Of a DNA stretch of 18,706 bases, positions 6,757-14,224 are shown piece after piece. The translations under genes and the position numbers were made by a program. The stretch comes from Kiritimatiellia bacterium (GTDB lineage Bacteria; Verrucomicrobiota; Kiritimatiellia; UBA8416; JABMPJ01): the NCBI GenBank assembly GCA_029939545.1, contig JAOZSS010000026.1, positions 1 through 18,706 on the forward strand, given 5' to 3'. Every line of letters begins with the position of its first letter. Position 1 is the first letter of the stretch. Below the pieces are notes generated by a model. The model was not told where the DNA came from, did no database searches, and saw only the letters and a list, made by a program, of their open reading frames with translations.

Positions 6757-8661
6757 CTACATGCTGACCGGCCGGTTCCGACGGATCGTCCGGATCCCGG
6801 TCTGCCAAGCATAGACATCGATCCCCATGCGGTCGGCTAGGGTGGTTACCGCCTGCATATCCTTGTCACCCAGGTTATCGATGATGACAAGCATGTCGAT
6901 GTCGTGGGCCTCAATCTCGGCCTCCAGGTGGTCGATCCCACCATGGACGAGCTGACCCCCTACGTAGCGGCCGTGCAGTTGGCGGTTGTTGTCGATATAG
7001 CCTATGACGTGCGTGGACGATTTGTCGTTCGCGAGGCGGAGTCCCTGATCCATCACGTAGAGGGCCGCTTGCGGGCTAGCCCCGATCAAGAACGCGCGTC
7101 GGCTGTCGCCTGCATGGTCTTGTCCCGCCATGGCGTCGATAATCGCGCGCGGCAGGGCGCGCACACCGGCGATAAGCGTAATCGAGACGGTGGTGTGCAG
7201 AATGGTCTGCAGGATGAGTGACGGGATTGAGATGATGTCGACGACGGCCGTGATACCGGCCGCCACCAGGGCCCCCGCGACGATTCCGCTTCCCAGCATT
7301 ATGAACTCCGAAATGCGTGCTCGGCTCCAGACCCGGGAATAGGTTCGAGCCATGAAGATGCAGAGAAACGGTATTCCGACCCATACGGCAATTTGGTCGG
7401 TCCACAGGTTCTTCCATCCGTGCAGGTTTTCGAACTGACCGCTGAAGTAGGTGCCGATGGCGAGCGCGAGGCCCAGGGCGCAGACGTCGACTGCCGGGTA
7501 GGCTATCATGCCTACGAGATGCCAACTGGGGCGGTGCAGGCCCTGGATAATGAACTGGCCGCTGGTCCATAGTTCAATGCGTGCCAGGTGGCGCACAACC
7601 ACGTAGGCAATAGCAACGAAGGCAATAATGTAGATACCCGTCGCATGCGAGTGGTACATCATACTGAGCAGACCGACCGCCACCAGACCGACCGCCAAGA
7701 CATAGAGCCAGCTTGCCGCGGCACGATGTGAGAGACCCGAGCGAAGCAGTCGGTGGTGCACGTGATCGACGTCGCCCGCGAACACCCGTGCCGACGCCTC
7801 ACCGTTCGCGGCCTCTGTTTTGCCAAGCAATCTCCGCGCCGTGCGCCGCCACATAGCCAGAGCCGTATCGAAGATCGGGATGCCGATGGCAAGGAGTGGC
7901 ACCATGATCGTTGTGACCGTGGTCGCCTTGGCGCCACCGGAGCTCACAGCCACGGAGGCCAGCAGAAAGCCGAGGAACATACTGCCGCTATCGCCCAGGA
8001 AAATGCTTGCCGGATGAAAGTTGTAGCGCAGAAAAGCAAGACAACTACCGATGGCGCCGATTAGCACCAGCGCATCGGCTGGCATGCGGCGGATCAGGAA
8101 GGATCCCGCCATGCCGACGGATGCGATCAGCGCAAGCCCGGCAGCCAGCCCGTCCATGCCGTCAATCAGGTTGAAGGCGTTCATAATCATGACGAACCAG
8201 AGGAGCGTCAGCACCAAGTCGACCGCAACGGGCAGGCTGACCCCGAGAATCATCTCAATGCGCATGTCGCAGAAAAAGGCCAGCAAGGCAATAAGAACCT
8301 GTCCACCCAGTTTCACCAGTGGCTTGAGTTCAAACATGTCATCGAGGACCCCGATACAGACGAGCACGGTGGAGATAAGCAGAAAATGCCACCACCAGAT
8401 GGCGTCAAGCATGCCGTGGAAAGGTGCCCACGGCAGCACGAACATGGCAAAGCAGGCCGCGTGGAATCCCAGGAAGACCGCGATGCCGCCCCCGGTGGCT
8501 GTTGGCTTGGTGTGGGTATGACGACGGCGTGGTTGGTCAACCATCCCGATCTTGAGAGAGAGGCGACGGATCATGGGCGTCAGCAGGAAGGTCACCAGGA
8601 ACCCGACGAGCAGGGCAAACGGGTATTTCAGGAGGACTTCAAATGGGAGGCCGGTATACAT
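6757..8661 (-). CDS. WecA/TagO-type polyprenyl-phosphate sugar-1-P transferase fused to a WbpM/CapD-type N-terminal domain
   Basis: 634 residues, about twice the usual WecA length. Residues 1 to about 335 form the multi-spanning transferase that moves a HexNAc-1-phosphate from UDP-sugar to undecaprenyl phosphate, the first step of many surface glycans. Family motifs: PTATGGG near 53-59, VLDDMFEL (Asp107-Asp108, metal), NAFNLIDGMDGLA at 161-173, FLGDSGS at 221-227, and DHVHHRL at 299-305. Residues about 355-510 add four more helices, and about 520-625 a Rossmann-like domain (RRAFLIGAS, then HVIGYIDNN, HGRYVGG, GGIDHLEAEI). This second half resembles the N-terminal part of WbpM/PglF/CapD nucleotide-sugar dehydratases but the catalytic SDR domain is absent. 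The classical GxGxxG is degenerate. It overlaps the upstream glycosyltransferase by 34 bases, which suggests coupled translation. Confidence 0.88.
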   Translation of the reverse strand: MYTGLPFEVLLKYPFALLVGFLVTFLLTPMIRRLSLKIGMVDQPRRRHTHTKPTATGGGIAVFLGFHAACFAMFVLPWAPFHGMLDAIWWWHFLLISTVLVCIGVLDDMFELKPLVKLGGQVLIALLAFFCDMRIEMILGVSLPVAVDLVLTLLWFVMIMNAFNLIDGMDGLAAGLALIASVGMAGSFLIRRMPADALVLIGAIGSCLAFLRYNFHPASIFLGDSGSMFLGFLLASVAVSSGGAKATTVTTIMVPLLAIGIPIFDTALAMWRRTARRLLGKTEAANGEASARVFAGDVDHVHHRLLRSGLSHRAAASWLYVLAVGLVAVGLLSMMYHSHATGIYIIAFVAIAYVVVRHLARIELWTSGQFIIQGLHRPSWHLVGMIAYPAVDVCALGLALAIGTYFSGQFENLHGWKNLWTDQIAVWVGIPFLCIFMARTYSRVWSRARISEFIMLGSGIVAGALVAAGITAVVDIISIPSLILQTILHTTVSITLIAGVRALPRAIIDAMAGQDHAGDSRRAFLIGASPQAALYVMDQGLRLANDKSSTHVIGYIDNNRQLHGRYVGGQLVHGGIDHLEAEIEAHDIDMLVIIDNLGDKDMQAVTTLADRMGIDVYAWQTGIRTIRRNRPVSM

Positions 8662-9851
8662 GTCTCAATCAATTCACACAGACGGTTAGCATTGCTCTCG
8701 GCTCCAAATACCGCTTTGGCCAGACGTCGGGCACCCGCACCGCGGCGTGCACGTTCCTTAGGATCAAGGGCGCTGGCCACAGCAGCCTGCAACGCGCTCG
8801 TATCCCCCTCGTCCACCACCCAGCCGGCCTCGTACTCCATTATCCACTGTGCCGGACTGCTGTCGCGACCGCCGACGAAGATGATCGGGCGGCCCAGCCG
8901 ACAGATCGCCTGTACCTTGCTGGGTATCATGCACCCTTTCCACCGGTTGTCGAGACTCATCAGATGCACGTCTCCAGAAAGCTGGTGCGCCGCCAGCTGA
9001 TCGGGTGGGGCATAAGGAAGCAGCTCGAGCTGGGTCTCGGGATGTGCCGCGGCGAACGCTACCACCTCGGCTCGACGCTTACCGCCACCGGCAAATACCC
9101 AGCGTACGGCTGGGTTGGAGGCCGTCGCTTCGACCGTGGCAAGCAGCTCGCCAAACCGGTGCCCCAGTCCCATGTTGCCGGAGTACATGAAGATGGTGTC
9201 GGAGTCCTTCCATCCCCGTTCGCATCGCAAGGCCTGCACCGCATCCCGCTCGGCATCGGGCGCAGCCAACGGCCAGAGCGGAATCGATTCAACCTGTGCG
9301 CTTCCGGCATACGGCGTAAGGCGGGCGGCCATGTCAGGACCGAGGCCGACCGCGAAAGCGCCGCCGCCGATCGTGTAGCGCGCCAGGGCGGCAAGACGTC
9401 GCGCGGTCCAGCTTCCCGGCTTAATCATGTCATGCGCAAACAGCACGTCCGGATAGAGATCCATGATCCAATGGCCATAGGCGGTTTGCCGTCGTCGGCA
9501 CGCGCGCACAACCGCGCCAACGAATGGAGGCGTGGTCAGGCAGAGAACAAAGTCCGGCGCAGGTCGCATCCGACGCAGTCGGACCGCGAGTCGCGCCAGG
9601 ATCCAGCCGTATTCGACAGCCTTGAGCAGCAGGTTATCTCGGCCGACGTTCAGTCCGCCCACGCGCTGGACATCAAGACCGTCAATCGTTTCCCGTGCAG
9701 CATACCGACCATCACCGTTGTACGACGACCGCGATGCCAGCACCGTGACCGTGTGTCCGCGCGCCATCAGTCGCCGCGCCAGGTCATGCAGATACTGCCC
9801 GGTCGGTGCCACGTCCGGCGGATAATACTGGTTGAGCAAAAGGATATTCAT
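8628..9851 (-). CDS. Group 4 glycosyltransferase (WbuB-like)
   Basis: 407 residues with a GT-B fold, GT4 family. The N-terminal domain opens MNILLLNQYYPPDVAPTGQY, typical of WbuB-like enzymes of O-antigen and capsule synthesis, with no transmembrane segment. The C-terminal nucleotide-sugar domain shows FMYSGNMGLGH (221-231), VFAGGGKRR (252-260) and MIPSKVQAICRLGRPII (308-324), followed by the region expected for the EX7E signature (about 331-350). It probably adds a sugar to a lipid-linked glycan; donor and acceptor cannot be read. ATG 9851 was chosen over an in-frame TTG twelve bases upstream because the fold begins there. No clear ribosome binding site. First gene of a two-gene operon with the WecA-type fusion; a promoter with a perfect TTGACA lies at 9881-9909. 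Confidence 0.9.
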   Translation of the reverse strand: MNILLLNQYYPPDVAPTGQYLHDLARRLMARGHTVTVLASRSSYNGDGRYAARETIDGLDVQRVGGLNVGRDNLLLKAVEYGWILARLAVRLRRMRPAPDFVLCLTTPPFVGAVVRACRRRQTAYGHWIMDLYPDVLFAHDMIKPGSWTARRLAALARYTIGGGAFAVGLGPDMAARLTPYAGSAQVESIPLWPLAAPDAERDAVQALRCERGWKDSDTIFMYSGNMGLGHRFGELLATVEATASNPAVRWVFAGGGKRRAEVVAFAAAHPETQLELLPYAPPDQLAAHQLSGDVHLMSLDNRWKGCMIPSKVQAICRLGRPIIFVGGRDSSPAQWIMEYEAGWVVDEGDTSALQAAVASALDPKERARRGAGARRLAKAVFGAESNANRLCELIETCIPASHLKSS

Positions 9852-9880
9852 GCAGCAAGCCAATTACAAAACATGAGCCG

Positions 9881-9909
9881 AGCGTACTTCTTTCATCTTA
9901 AACTGTCAA
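9881..9909 (-). promoter_or_regulatory. Candidate sigma-70 promoter for the glycosyltransferase operon
   Basis: Minus-strand TTGACA (9904-9909), 17-base spacer, TACGCT (9881-9886). The -35 is a perfect match, the -10 only TAxxxT. It would give a leader of about 20 bases before ATG 9851. The rest of the 203-base divergent gap 9852-10054 shows no RNA gene. Confidence 0.42.
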
Positions 9910-9995
9910 AATGTGCTTGGCCTGAGGACTTGCATTCGAACCCGCTCACACCGTGTAGGAATCTCCCTGAGAGACCCAATCAGTTTTTTCCTATG

Positions 9996-10024
9996 TTGAC
10001 GGCGACGGGGGGAGGCATTACTGT
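9996..10024 (+). promoter_or_regulatory. Candidate promoter for the response regulator
   Basis: TTGACG (9996-10001), 17-base spacer, TACTGT (10019-10024). Five of six -35 bases match; the -10 is weak. It is divergent from the promoter at 9881-9909. Confidence 0.28.
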
Positions 10025-10054
10025 ACCGACAAGATTTTGCTTGCGGATGAAGGT

Positions 10055-10714
10055 ATGGCAGTGGCAGTGAAGAGGCACGAGATAAGCGTTGTTCTGGTGG
10101 ATGACCATCCCATGGTATTTCCGGGTCTGAGGCATGCGCTGAAGGATGCGCCGGAGGTCTCGATTGTGGCGGAGGTCGACAGCGGCGAGAGAGCTGTCAC
10201 TGTGGTCAGAGAAAAGAAGCCGGATGTCGCTGTTCTCGATGTTCTTATGCCTTCTGGTGTGTCTGGCCTGGACACGGCCAGAGTCCTCCTCAAGCTTGAG
10301 TCTTCACCTGCCGTCATGGGAATGAGCCACGGTGTTCCTGGTCATGTCATCAGGAAGTTTCTGTCTGTTGGTGCGTCCGGGTTTGTCCTTCAGGAAAGCG
10401 TCATGGACCAGCTTGTTTCTGCAATCCGTGCAGTTGCTGGAGGTGATCGTTTTCTGTGCAAGCGCTCCGAGAGTCTGGTTGAGGCCGCCGAGGCAAAGTG
10501 GAAATCCCTTGGATACGACAAACTCACGGCGCGCGAACGGGAAGTTTTCGACGCCTATGCGGCCGGGCTGGATAGAGGCAGTCTGGCCGACTACAAGAAG
10601 ATCAAGCTTGCGACCGTGAACGTCCACATGGCACACATTGAGCAGAAACTGGGCGTCAGCAATCCGGTGAAGCTTGCGCTCGACGCCCAGAGCGTCGGGC
10701 TGGGCCTGCTCTGA
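10055..10714 (+). CDS. NarL/LuxR-family response regulator with altered receiver
   Basis: 219 residues: receiver domain about 9-128, LuxR-type HTH about 157-210. The acidic pair is Asp16-Asp17 (VLVDDHPM) and the phospho-acceptor is Asp62 (VLDVLMP). The switch Ser is in MGMSHG (Ser91). The normally invariant lysine of the GYVLK-type motif is Gln113 (GFVLQES), a change seen in some atypical receivers. The HTH reads LTAREREVFDAYAAG then TVNVHMAHIEQKLGV, with the recognition helix region degenerate compared with typical LuxR proteins. Two starts compete: ATG 10055, with GCGGA seven bases before it, or GTG 10061, with GAAGG at good spacing. It is directly upstream of the secreted-protein operon and is lower in GC than the genes to the left, so it may belong to that locus and control it. 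Its kinase is not recognisable here. Confidence 0.87.
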   Translation: MAVAVKRHEISVVLVDDHPMVFPGLRHALKDAPEVSIVAEVDSGERAVTVVREKKPDVAVLDVLMPSGVSGLDTARVLLKLESSPAVMGMSHGVPGHVIRKFLSVGASGFVLQESVMDQLVSAIRAVAGGDRFLCKRSESLVEAAEAKWKSLGYDKLTAREREVFDAYAAGLDRGSLADYKKIKLATVNVHMAHIEQKLGVSNPVKLALDAQSVGLGLL

Positions 10715-10718
10715 CCTA

Positions 10719-10746
10719 CTAAACACCTCGTTTAGATCCTAAACGA
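10719..10746. promoter_or_regulatory. Triple half-site with a 19-base palindrome, likely operator
   Basis: TCGTTTAGATCCTAAACGA (10728-10746) is perfectly palindromic apart from its 3-base centre. A third CTAAAC half-site sits at 10719-10724, five bases before the GTTTAG arm. It begins four bases after the response regulator stop and ends eight bases before a TTTACA -35-like hexamer. AT-rich sequence follows (TTTATTT), so a weak terminator is the alternative reading. Confidence 0.45.
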
Positions 10747-10754
10747 ACCATTTA

Positions 10755-10783
10755 TTTACAGAACCGATTACCACGCATAGCCT
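10755..10783 (+). promoter_or_regulatory. Candidate promoter of the secreted-protein operon
   Basis: TTTACA (10755-10760), 17-base spacer, TAGCCT (10778-10783). Five of six -35 bases match; the -10 is TAxxxT. A start near 10790 would place the palindrome at roughly -44 to -62, a usual activator position, and leave a leader of about 50 bases before ATG 10841. Confidence 0.33.
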
Positions 10784-10840
10784 GCAACCAGTTCAACGCT
10801 CACCAAGCTGCATGGCAGCAACAGCGAGAGGAGGCAGGTG

Positions 10841-11917
10841 ATGGGTGCTGGTTCTGCGACAAAATCTATTCTCCTGGTGATTGGTTGCGCCGGAATCGCC
10901 ACTGCAACCGCCCTCTCGGCTGGGGAGTGCGAATCCCACACGCTCACGCCTGAATTCATCTCATTCTTCCATCTTCAGGGCTCTGAAGCTGAAGATCCGG
11001 CCGGTGATGCCGACCATGATCTGCTGACTTCTGGCACAGAAGAGCGGCTCTGGACCGACCCGCTCAATCCTGACACGGATGGGGACGAGCTGCTGGACGG
11101 GTCGGACCCAATGCCGGTGAGCCAAGCAGTCATTGACTGGGGTGACCCTCTATTCACGTCGGGCGATTTCTATGAGTATGCGGCACCCCCGTGGTGGGGT
11201 GCCGCGTTCAAGCGGGGCGGAGCCTGGCGCGAGGAACCTGCCGCATGGTGCACAAGCACCAACGGAGCATCGCTTGTCGTGGACTTCGACCGTGAGCACC
11301 TGGACGCGGACATGCTTGTGACCCTCAGATGGAGTGGGGATGCGACGGCCTACTGTGAAGTGTTCCTGGTCGACAGCAATGGCATTCCCTGCGCCAAGCT
11401 CGCCAAACCGCTCACTCTGCTGCATGCAGTTGAGCCCAGCGAATTTGCTGTGCCGATCCTCACTACCACGGCTGCCACAACTCTTGAGATGAGATTCTTC
11501 GGCCATGACGTCTGTGTCGAAGGTACTGTCATCGCACCTTTGCCAGACATTTATACTGTTGATCCGTCTTTCTGGGACATGGCCCCGGAAGATGGAGAGG
11601 TCCTGCCTGTCGCGGACCCTCGTGACACCGACACCGAAGGAACCGGGACCGAAGGCTCAAGCACGGGATCACGCCCGACCGGCGGCAGGGTCATCTACGT
11701 TGATAAAGCATACGGTAGCGCCAGTTACAGCGGATTGCGCCGGACTCCGAAGGGAAATGACGGACCACGTGCCTCCATCCGCGATGCCATCAAGAACATT
11801 GCGCGCGCCGGAGACACAGTGGTTATCGCGGCAGGCATATACAAAGAAGGCGAGAATGTGTTTCTTGGGGCCAACGACATCAGACTGATCCCACAGGGAC
11901 ATGTACTAATCAGGTAA
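10841..11917 (+). CDS. Secreted protein with TSP3-like calcium segment and a truncated beta-helix onset
   Basis: 358 residues. A Sec signal peptide is likely at 1 to about 27 (SILLVIGCAGIATATALSAG). Residues 56-92 are Asp-rich and TSP3-like (DADHD... then NPDTDGDELLDGSDP), a pattern that binds calcium. The middle (about 100-245) looks beta-rich with a Trp/Cys-containing segment and matches no family I know. After a Thr/Gly/Glu-rich linker (259-282), residues 283-358 resemble the opening of secreted right-handed beta-helix proteins: GRVIYVDKAYGS, DGPRASIRDAIKNI, AGDTVVIAAGIYKEGENV. Such proteins normally continue for hundreds of residues; this one stops after IRLIPQGHVLIR. ATG 10841 has GGAGG six bases upstream and is preferred over a GTG three bases earlier. 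First gene of the operon, 21 bases before the fibre gene. Confidence 0.85.
   Translation: MGAGSATKSILLVIGCAGIATATALSAGECESHTLTPEFISFFHLQGSEAEDPAGDADHDLLTSGTEERLWTDPLNPDTDGDELLDGSDPMPVSQAVIDWGDPLFTSGDFYEYAAPPWWGAAFKRGGAWREEPAAWCTSTNGASLVVDFDREHLDADMLVTLRWSGDATAYCEVFLVDSNGIPCAKLAKPLTLLHAVEPSEFAVPILTTTAATTLEMRFFGHDVCVEGTVIAPLPDIYTVDPSFWDMAPEDGEVLPVADPRDTDTEGTGTEGSSTGSRPTGGRVIYVDKAYGSASYSGLRRTPKGNDGPRASIRDAIKNIARAGDTVVIAAGIYKEGENVFLGANDIRLIPQGHVLIR
11687..11917 (+). other. Beta-helix onset module without the following helix
   Basis: Codons 283-358 of the first operon gene encode the start pattern of a parallel beta-helix (YVDKAYGS ... AGDTVVIAAGIYKEG) that ends within about two rungs. The next frame begins a new signal peptide 21 bases on, and I see no frameshifted continuation in the gap. 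Confidence 0.5.
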
Positions 11918-11938
11918 TCCGAACGGAGGACAGTAGCA

Positions 11939-13732
11939 ATGAGCCTAAGAGCAACTTGGATGACGGCAGGCATAGCGCTAGCGGCGACAGGACTCTGTCT
12001 TGCCGGCGACATGACGATAGAGGGGGACCTGACTGTGGAGTCTAATCTGGTGGTGAATGGGGTCGTTGATGACGACCTGGATATGGCCGACCACACGATC
12101 TATCTCGATTCGCCTCCAGACGATGCACCCGCGATCGTGATTGAAGGAACCGGATCTGAGTACAAGTACATTCGGTTTACGAATGGGCAATCGCTGTGGG
12201 ATCTCGGGAAGGGAACCGATGGCGGCTCAGAGAGCGCCGCTTTCAAGCTCTGGCACTCCCCGGATGGTACTAACTCCTGGATAACACCTCTCATGGTTCG
12301 TACCAATGGTGATGTTAAGATGGAAGGTGATCTTGAGGTGGATGGCAAAGTCGAAGCCGAGGAGTTCTACTTCGACAACGGAACTCTCGCCATCGGCTAT
12401 GGAACCGGGACCAACTGCGTGTTCGGTGGAGAATCAGCCGGAGACCAGAATAGTGCGAACTATGTACAGGGCATCGGATATCGGGCGGCGTATGACAATA
12501 CCGCAGACCATACATATGGTTTTGGTCATCAGGCTGCCTGCAATAACGATGGGTATAGAGTAACTGGCTTTGGATCTTCTGCGGCACATAACAACTCCGG
12601 TAGCCACGTGGATGCCATAGGTCATGAAGCGGCCTATGGCAATGTTGGCAGCTACGTCTTTGCTGCAGGGAAGTATGCCGGCTACGGGAACGAGGGAGGA
12701 TTTCTGTGTGCTGTCGGTTACCAGGCCGCGTGGTACAATGCCGGAGACTATATCAATGCTCTAGGTGCCTACGCAGGGAGAGATAATACGGGTGATCATT
12801 GCAGTTTCCTCGGGAGAGATGCGGGTAGGTCTAACAGTGTTGACTACGTCAACATCATTGGGCGGTGGGCATCGGGTCTGTCCACGGTAACGGAACGGTC
12901 CTACCTGAGCGGTGATCTCGAACTCTACGATCCACCGGACAGCGGCGGCAGTACTTCCGGCAATCTTCTCAAGTTCCAGGGAGGAGCGACCATTCAAGCC
13001 TCCGGTTCGAACATCTACTTTGCGGCAGGCAGCGTGGGGATCGGGACCAACTCGCCGTCCGAAGATTTTCACGTGGCAGGCAACGCAAAAGTCGACGGCG
13101 AGCTGGATGTTGCCAGCATCACGCTTGGCGGCGATACCCGCACCAACTGGCCCAGTGGCGGCGACTCGACATGGGATGGCGGGGCCACAGGTCTTGATGC
13201 GGCGCTCGGCCGCACCAGTTTGGGGTTAGGCAGTGCCGCCACCAGCAGCGTAAGTGCATTCGCAACGGCAGACCTGTCGAGCTATGCCGGAAGCAATCTG
13301 ACTTACTCCGCCGGACAGTTCCATGCGCAGGCCGGGTCCAGCTACACCGATGATGACGCCACTAATGCGGTGGCAACCGCTTGGCCAGACCTCGATACCG
13401 ACAGCACAGACGACTATGGCTATAGCGATGTCACAAACGCAGTGATGACCGCTTGGCCGAACCTGGATACAGACAAGACTGATGACAGCGGCAGTGTCGC
13501 CAACTGGGCAACCAATCCCGCTGTAGCAAACGTCAGCCTGAGCGGCTACTGGCTCTCAAACGACGGTGACAGTGAGGGCGTCTTTGTAGCCATCAGTGGC
13601 AATGTGGGAATTGGGACCAATGCACCCTCCGAGACTCTTGAGATAGCAGGAACAGCACGAGTAAGTGGCGGCATCACATATGTGGCACCATTAGGTGATG
13701 TTCCGATGGGCATCTACACGAACGCGCCATAG
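11939..13732 (+). CDS. Secreted fibre-like protein with ten 16-residue repeats
   Basis: 597 residues. Signal peptide about 1-22 (ATWMTAGIALAATGLCLA, then GD). Residues 23-60 look like a beta-helical opening (MTIEGDLTVESNLVVNG). Ten tandem 16-residue units occupy 159-318, consensus YVxAIGxxAAxxNxGD, reminiscent of the beta-roll head repeats of YadA-type adhesins but with a 16-residue period. VGIGTNSPSE and VGIGTNAPSE (366-375 and 556-565) match the GIGTxxP motif of phage tail fibres. LGLGSAATSSVSAFATADLS near 428-447 matches phage fibre collars. A 24-residue duplication fills 473-520. The peptidase S74 (endosialidase chaperone) domain that often ends such proteins is absent; the protein ends MGIYTNAP. 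GGAGG lies about ten bases before the ATG. It probably trimerises on the cell surface; that is inference. Confidence 0.85.
   Translation: MSLRATWMTAGIALAATGLCLAGDMTIEGDLTVESNLVVNGVVDDDLDMADHTIYLDSPPDDAPAIVIEGTGSEYKYIRFTNGQSLWDLGKGTDGGSESAAFKLWHSPDGTNSWITPLMVRTNGDVKMEGDLEVDGKVEAEEFYFDNGTLAIGYGTGTNCVFGGESAGDQNSANYVQGIGYRAAYDNTADHTYGFGHQAACNNDGYRVTGFGSSAAHNNSGSHVDAIGHEAAYGNVGSYVFAAGKYAGYGNEGGFLCAVGYQAAWYNAGDYINALGAYAGRDNTGDHCSFLGRDAGRSNSVDYVNIIGRWASGLSTVTERSYLSGDLELYDPPDSGGSTSGNLLKFQGGATIQASGSNIYFAAGSVGIGTNSPSEDFHVAGNAKVDGELDVASITLGGDTRTNWPSGGDSTWDGGATGLDAALGRTSLGLGSAATSSVSAFATADLSSYAGSNLTYSAGQFHAQAGSSYTDDDATNAVATAWPDLDTDSTDDYGYSDVTNAVMTAWPNLDTDKTDDSGSVANWATNPAVANVSLSGYWLSNDGDSEGVFVAISGNVGIGTNAPSETLEIAGTARVSGGITYVAPLGDVPMGIYTNAP
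12413..12892 (+). repeat. Ten tandem 48-base (16-codon) units in the fibre gene
   Basis: Codons 159-318 form ten units of exactly 16 residues without insertion or deletion, for example YVQGIGYRAAYDNTAD and YINALGAYAGRDNTGD. Constant positions are Gly6, Ala9, Asn13 and usually Gly15, with aromatic or His at position 1; the first and last units are the most divergent. DNA identity between units is much lower than protein pattern identity, so the array is old and under selection, not a recent expansion. Confidence 0.9.
13355..13498 (+). repeat. Two 24-residue tandem repeats in the fibre gene
   Basis: Residues 473-496 and 497-520 repeat the pattern D(A/V)TNAV(A/M)TAWP(D/N)LDTD(S/K)TDD. The Asp-rich end of each unit could bind calcium. 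Confidence 0.75.
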
Positions 13733-13758
13733 GGGAACTGAGAGGCAGGAGGATTGCC

Positions 13759-14211
13759 ATGCAATACAGAAGATCACTCATCGCGTTGATACTGACTGCA
13801 ACATGCGTCTGGTGTGTGGCACAGCCATTCGAAAACGCTGCGCTTTCAGCCGTACAGGCCGCGTTCAAACAGAGGATTCGGACGCTGAGGTCACAGCCGC
13901 AAGGTATCGCTTTGCGCCGACGGCTGGAACTCGCACACGCGGCTCGTGAGGATGCGGAGAAGGGCTTGCCCGGAATTCAGACGCTGGACAGGCAGATCGA
14001 GAAGCTGCGCGCCCAACTCAAGGCCCTCCAGAAGGAACGCCATGCCATCATGCGCGCACATGCCAAAGAGCTCGGGGCCATCGAGAGTGAGCTCATAGAC
14101 GCCGAGAAAGCAATCACGGACTACGAGCGCAACGATCCGCAACTCGCGCAACTGCATGCTCAGCGCAAAGCTCTCTGGGCCGAGCTTAGAGATCATCCTG
14201 AACTAGACTGA
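13759..14211 (+). CDS. Small secreted coiled-coil protein
   Basis: 150 residues. Signal peptide about 1-21 (RRSLIALILTATCVWCVA, cleavage before QPFEN). The mature part is almost entirely helical and charged; from about 50 to 145 it has leucines at heptad-like spacing (LDRQIEKLRAQLKALQKERHAI, then IESELIDAEKAITDYE), so a long coiled coil or helical hairpin is expected. No known domain. It resembles small periplasmic helical chaperones or spacers in size and composition, but I cannot assign it. GGAGG precedes the ATG by six bases. It sits 26 bases after the fibre gene and 13 before the GQLK gene, so it belongs to the same transcript. It may bundle with the fibre or hold RHS parts during export; that is inference. 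Confidence 0.8.
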   Translation: MQYRRSLIALILTATCVWCVAQPFENAALSAVQAAFKQRIRTLRSQPQGIALRRRLELAHAAREDAEKGLPGIQTLDRQIEKLRAQLKALQKERHAIMRAHAKELGAIESELIDAEKAITDYERNDPQLAQLHAQRKALWAELRDHPELD

Positions 14212-14224
14212 GGGAGTGCCAACG

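Noticed and set aside
6647..6814. 55-codon plus-strand frame after the histidine kinase with a hydrophobic middle
   Set aside because: No ribosome binding site and a 58-base overlap with the end of the convergent transferase gene; hydrophobicity may come from the antisense of that gene.
8643..10070. 475-codon plus-strand open frame opposite the glycosyltransferase
   Set aside because: Product is Arg/His/Gln-rich with no family pattern, while the minus strand encodes a complete GT4 enzyme; GC-rich antisense frames stay open by chance.
5319..10714. Histidine kinase and NarL-type regulator as one two-component system
   Set aside because: They are separated by an opposite-strand operon, and NarL-type regulators usually pair with HisKA_3 kinases, not the HisKA type seen here.
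9852..10840. Insertion sequence or prophage boundary next to the accessory operon
   Set aside because: No transposase, integrase, tRNA or terminal repeat is visible; only composition and fibre-like modules hint at transfer.
12413..12892. 48-base periodicity as a CRISPR-like or minisatellite array
   Set aside because: Period is exactly 16 codons in an open frame, DNA units are diverged and there are no spacers; it is a protein repeat.
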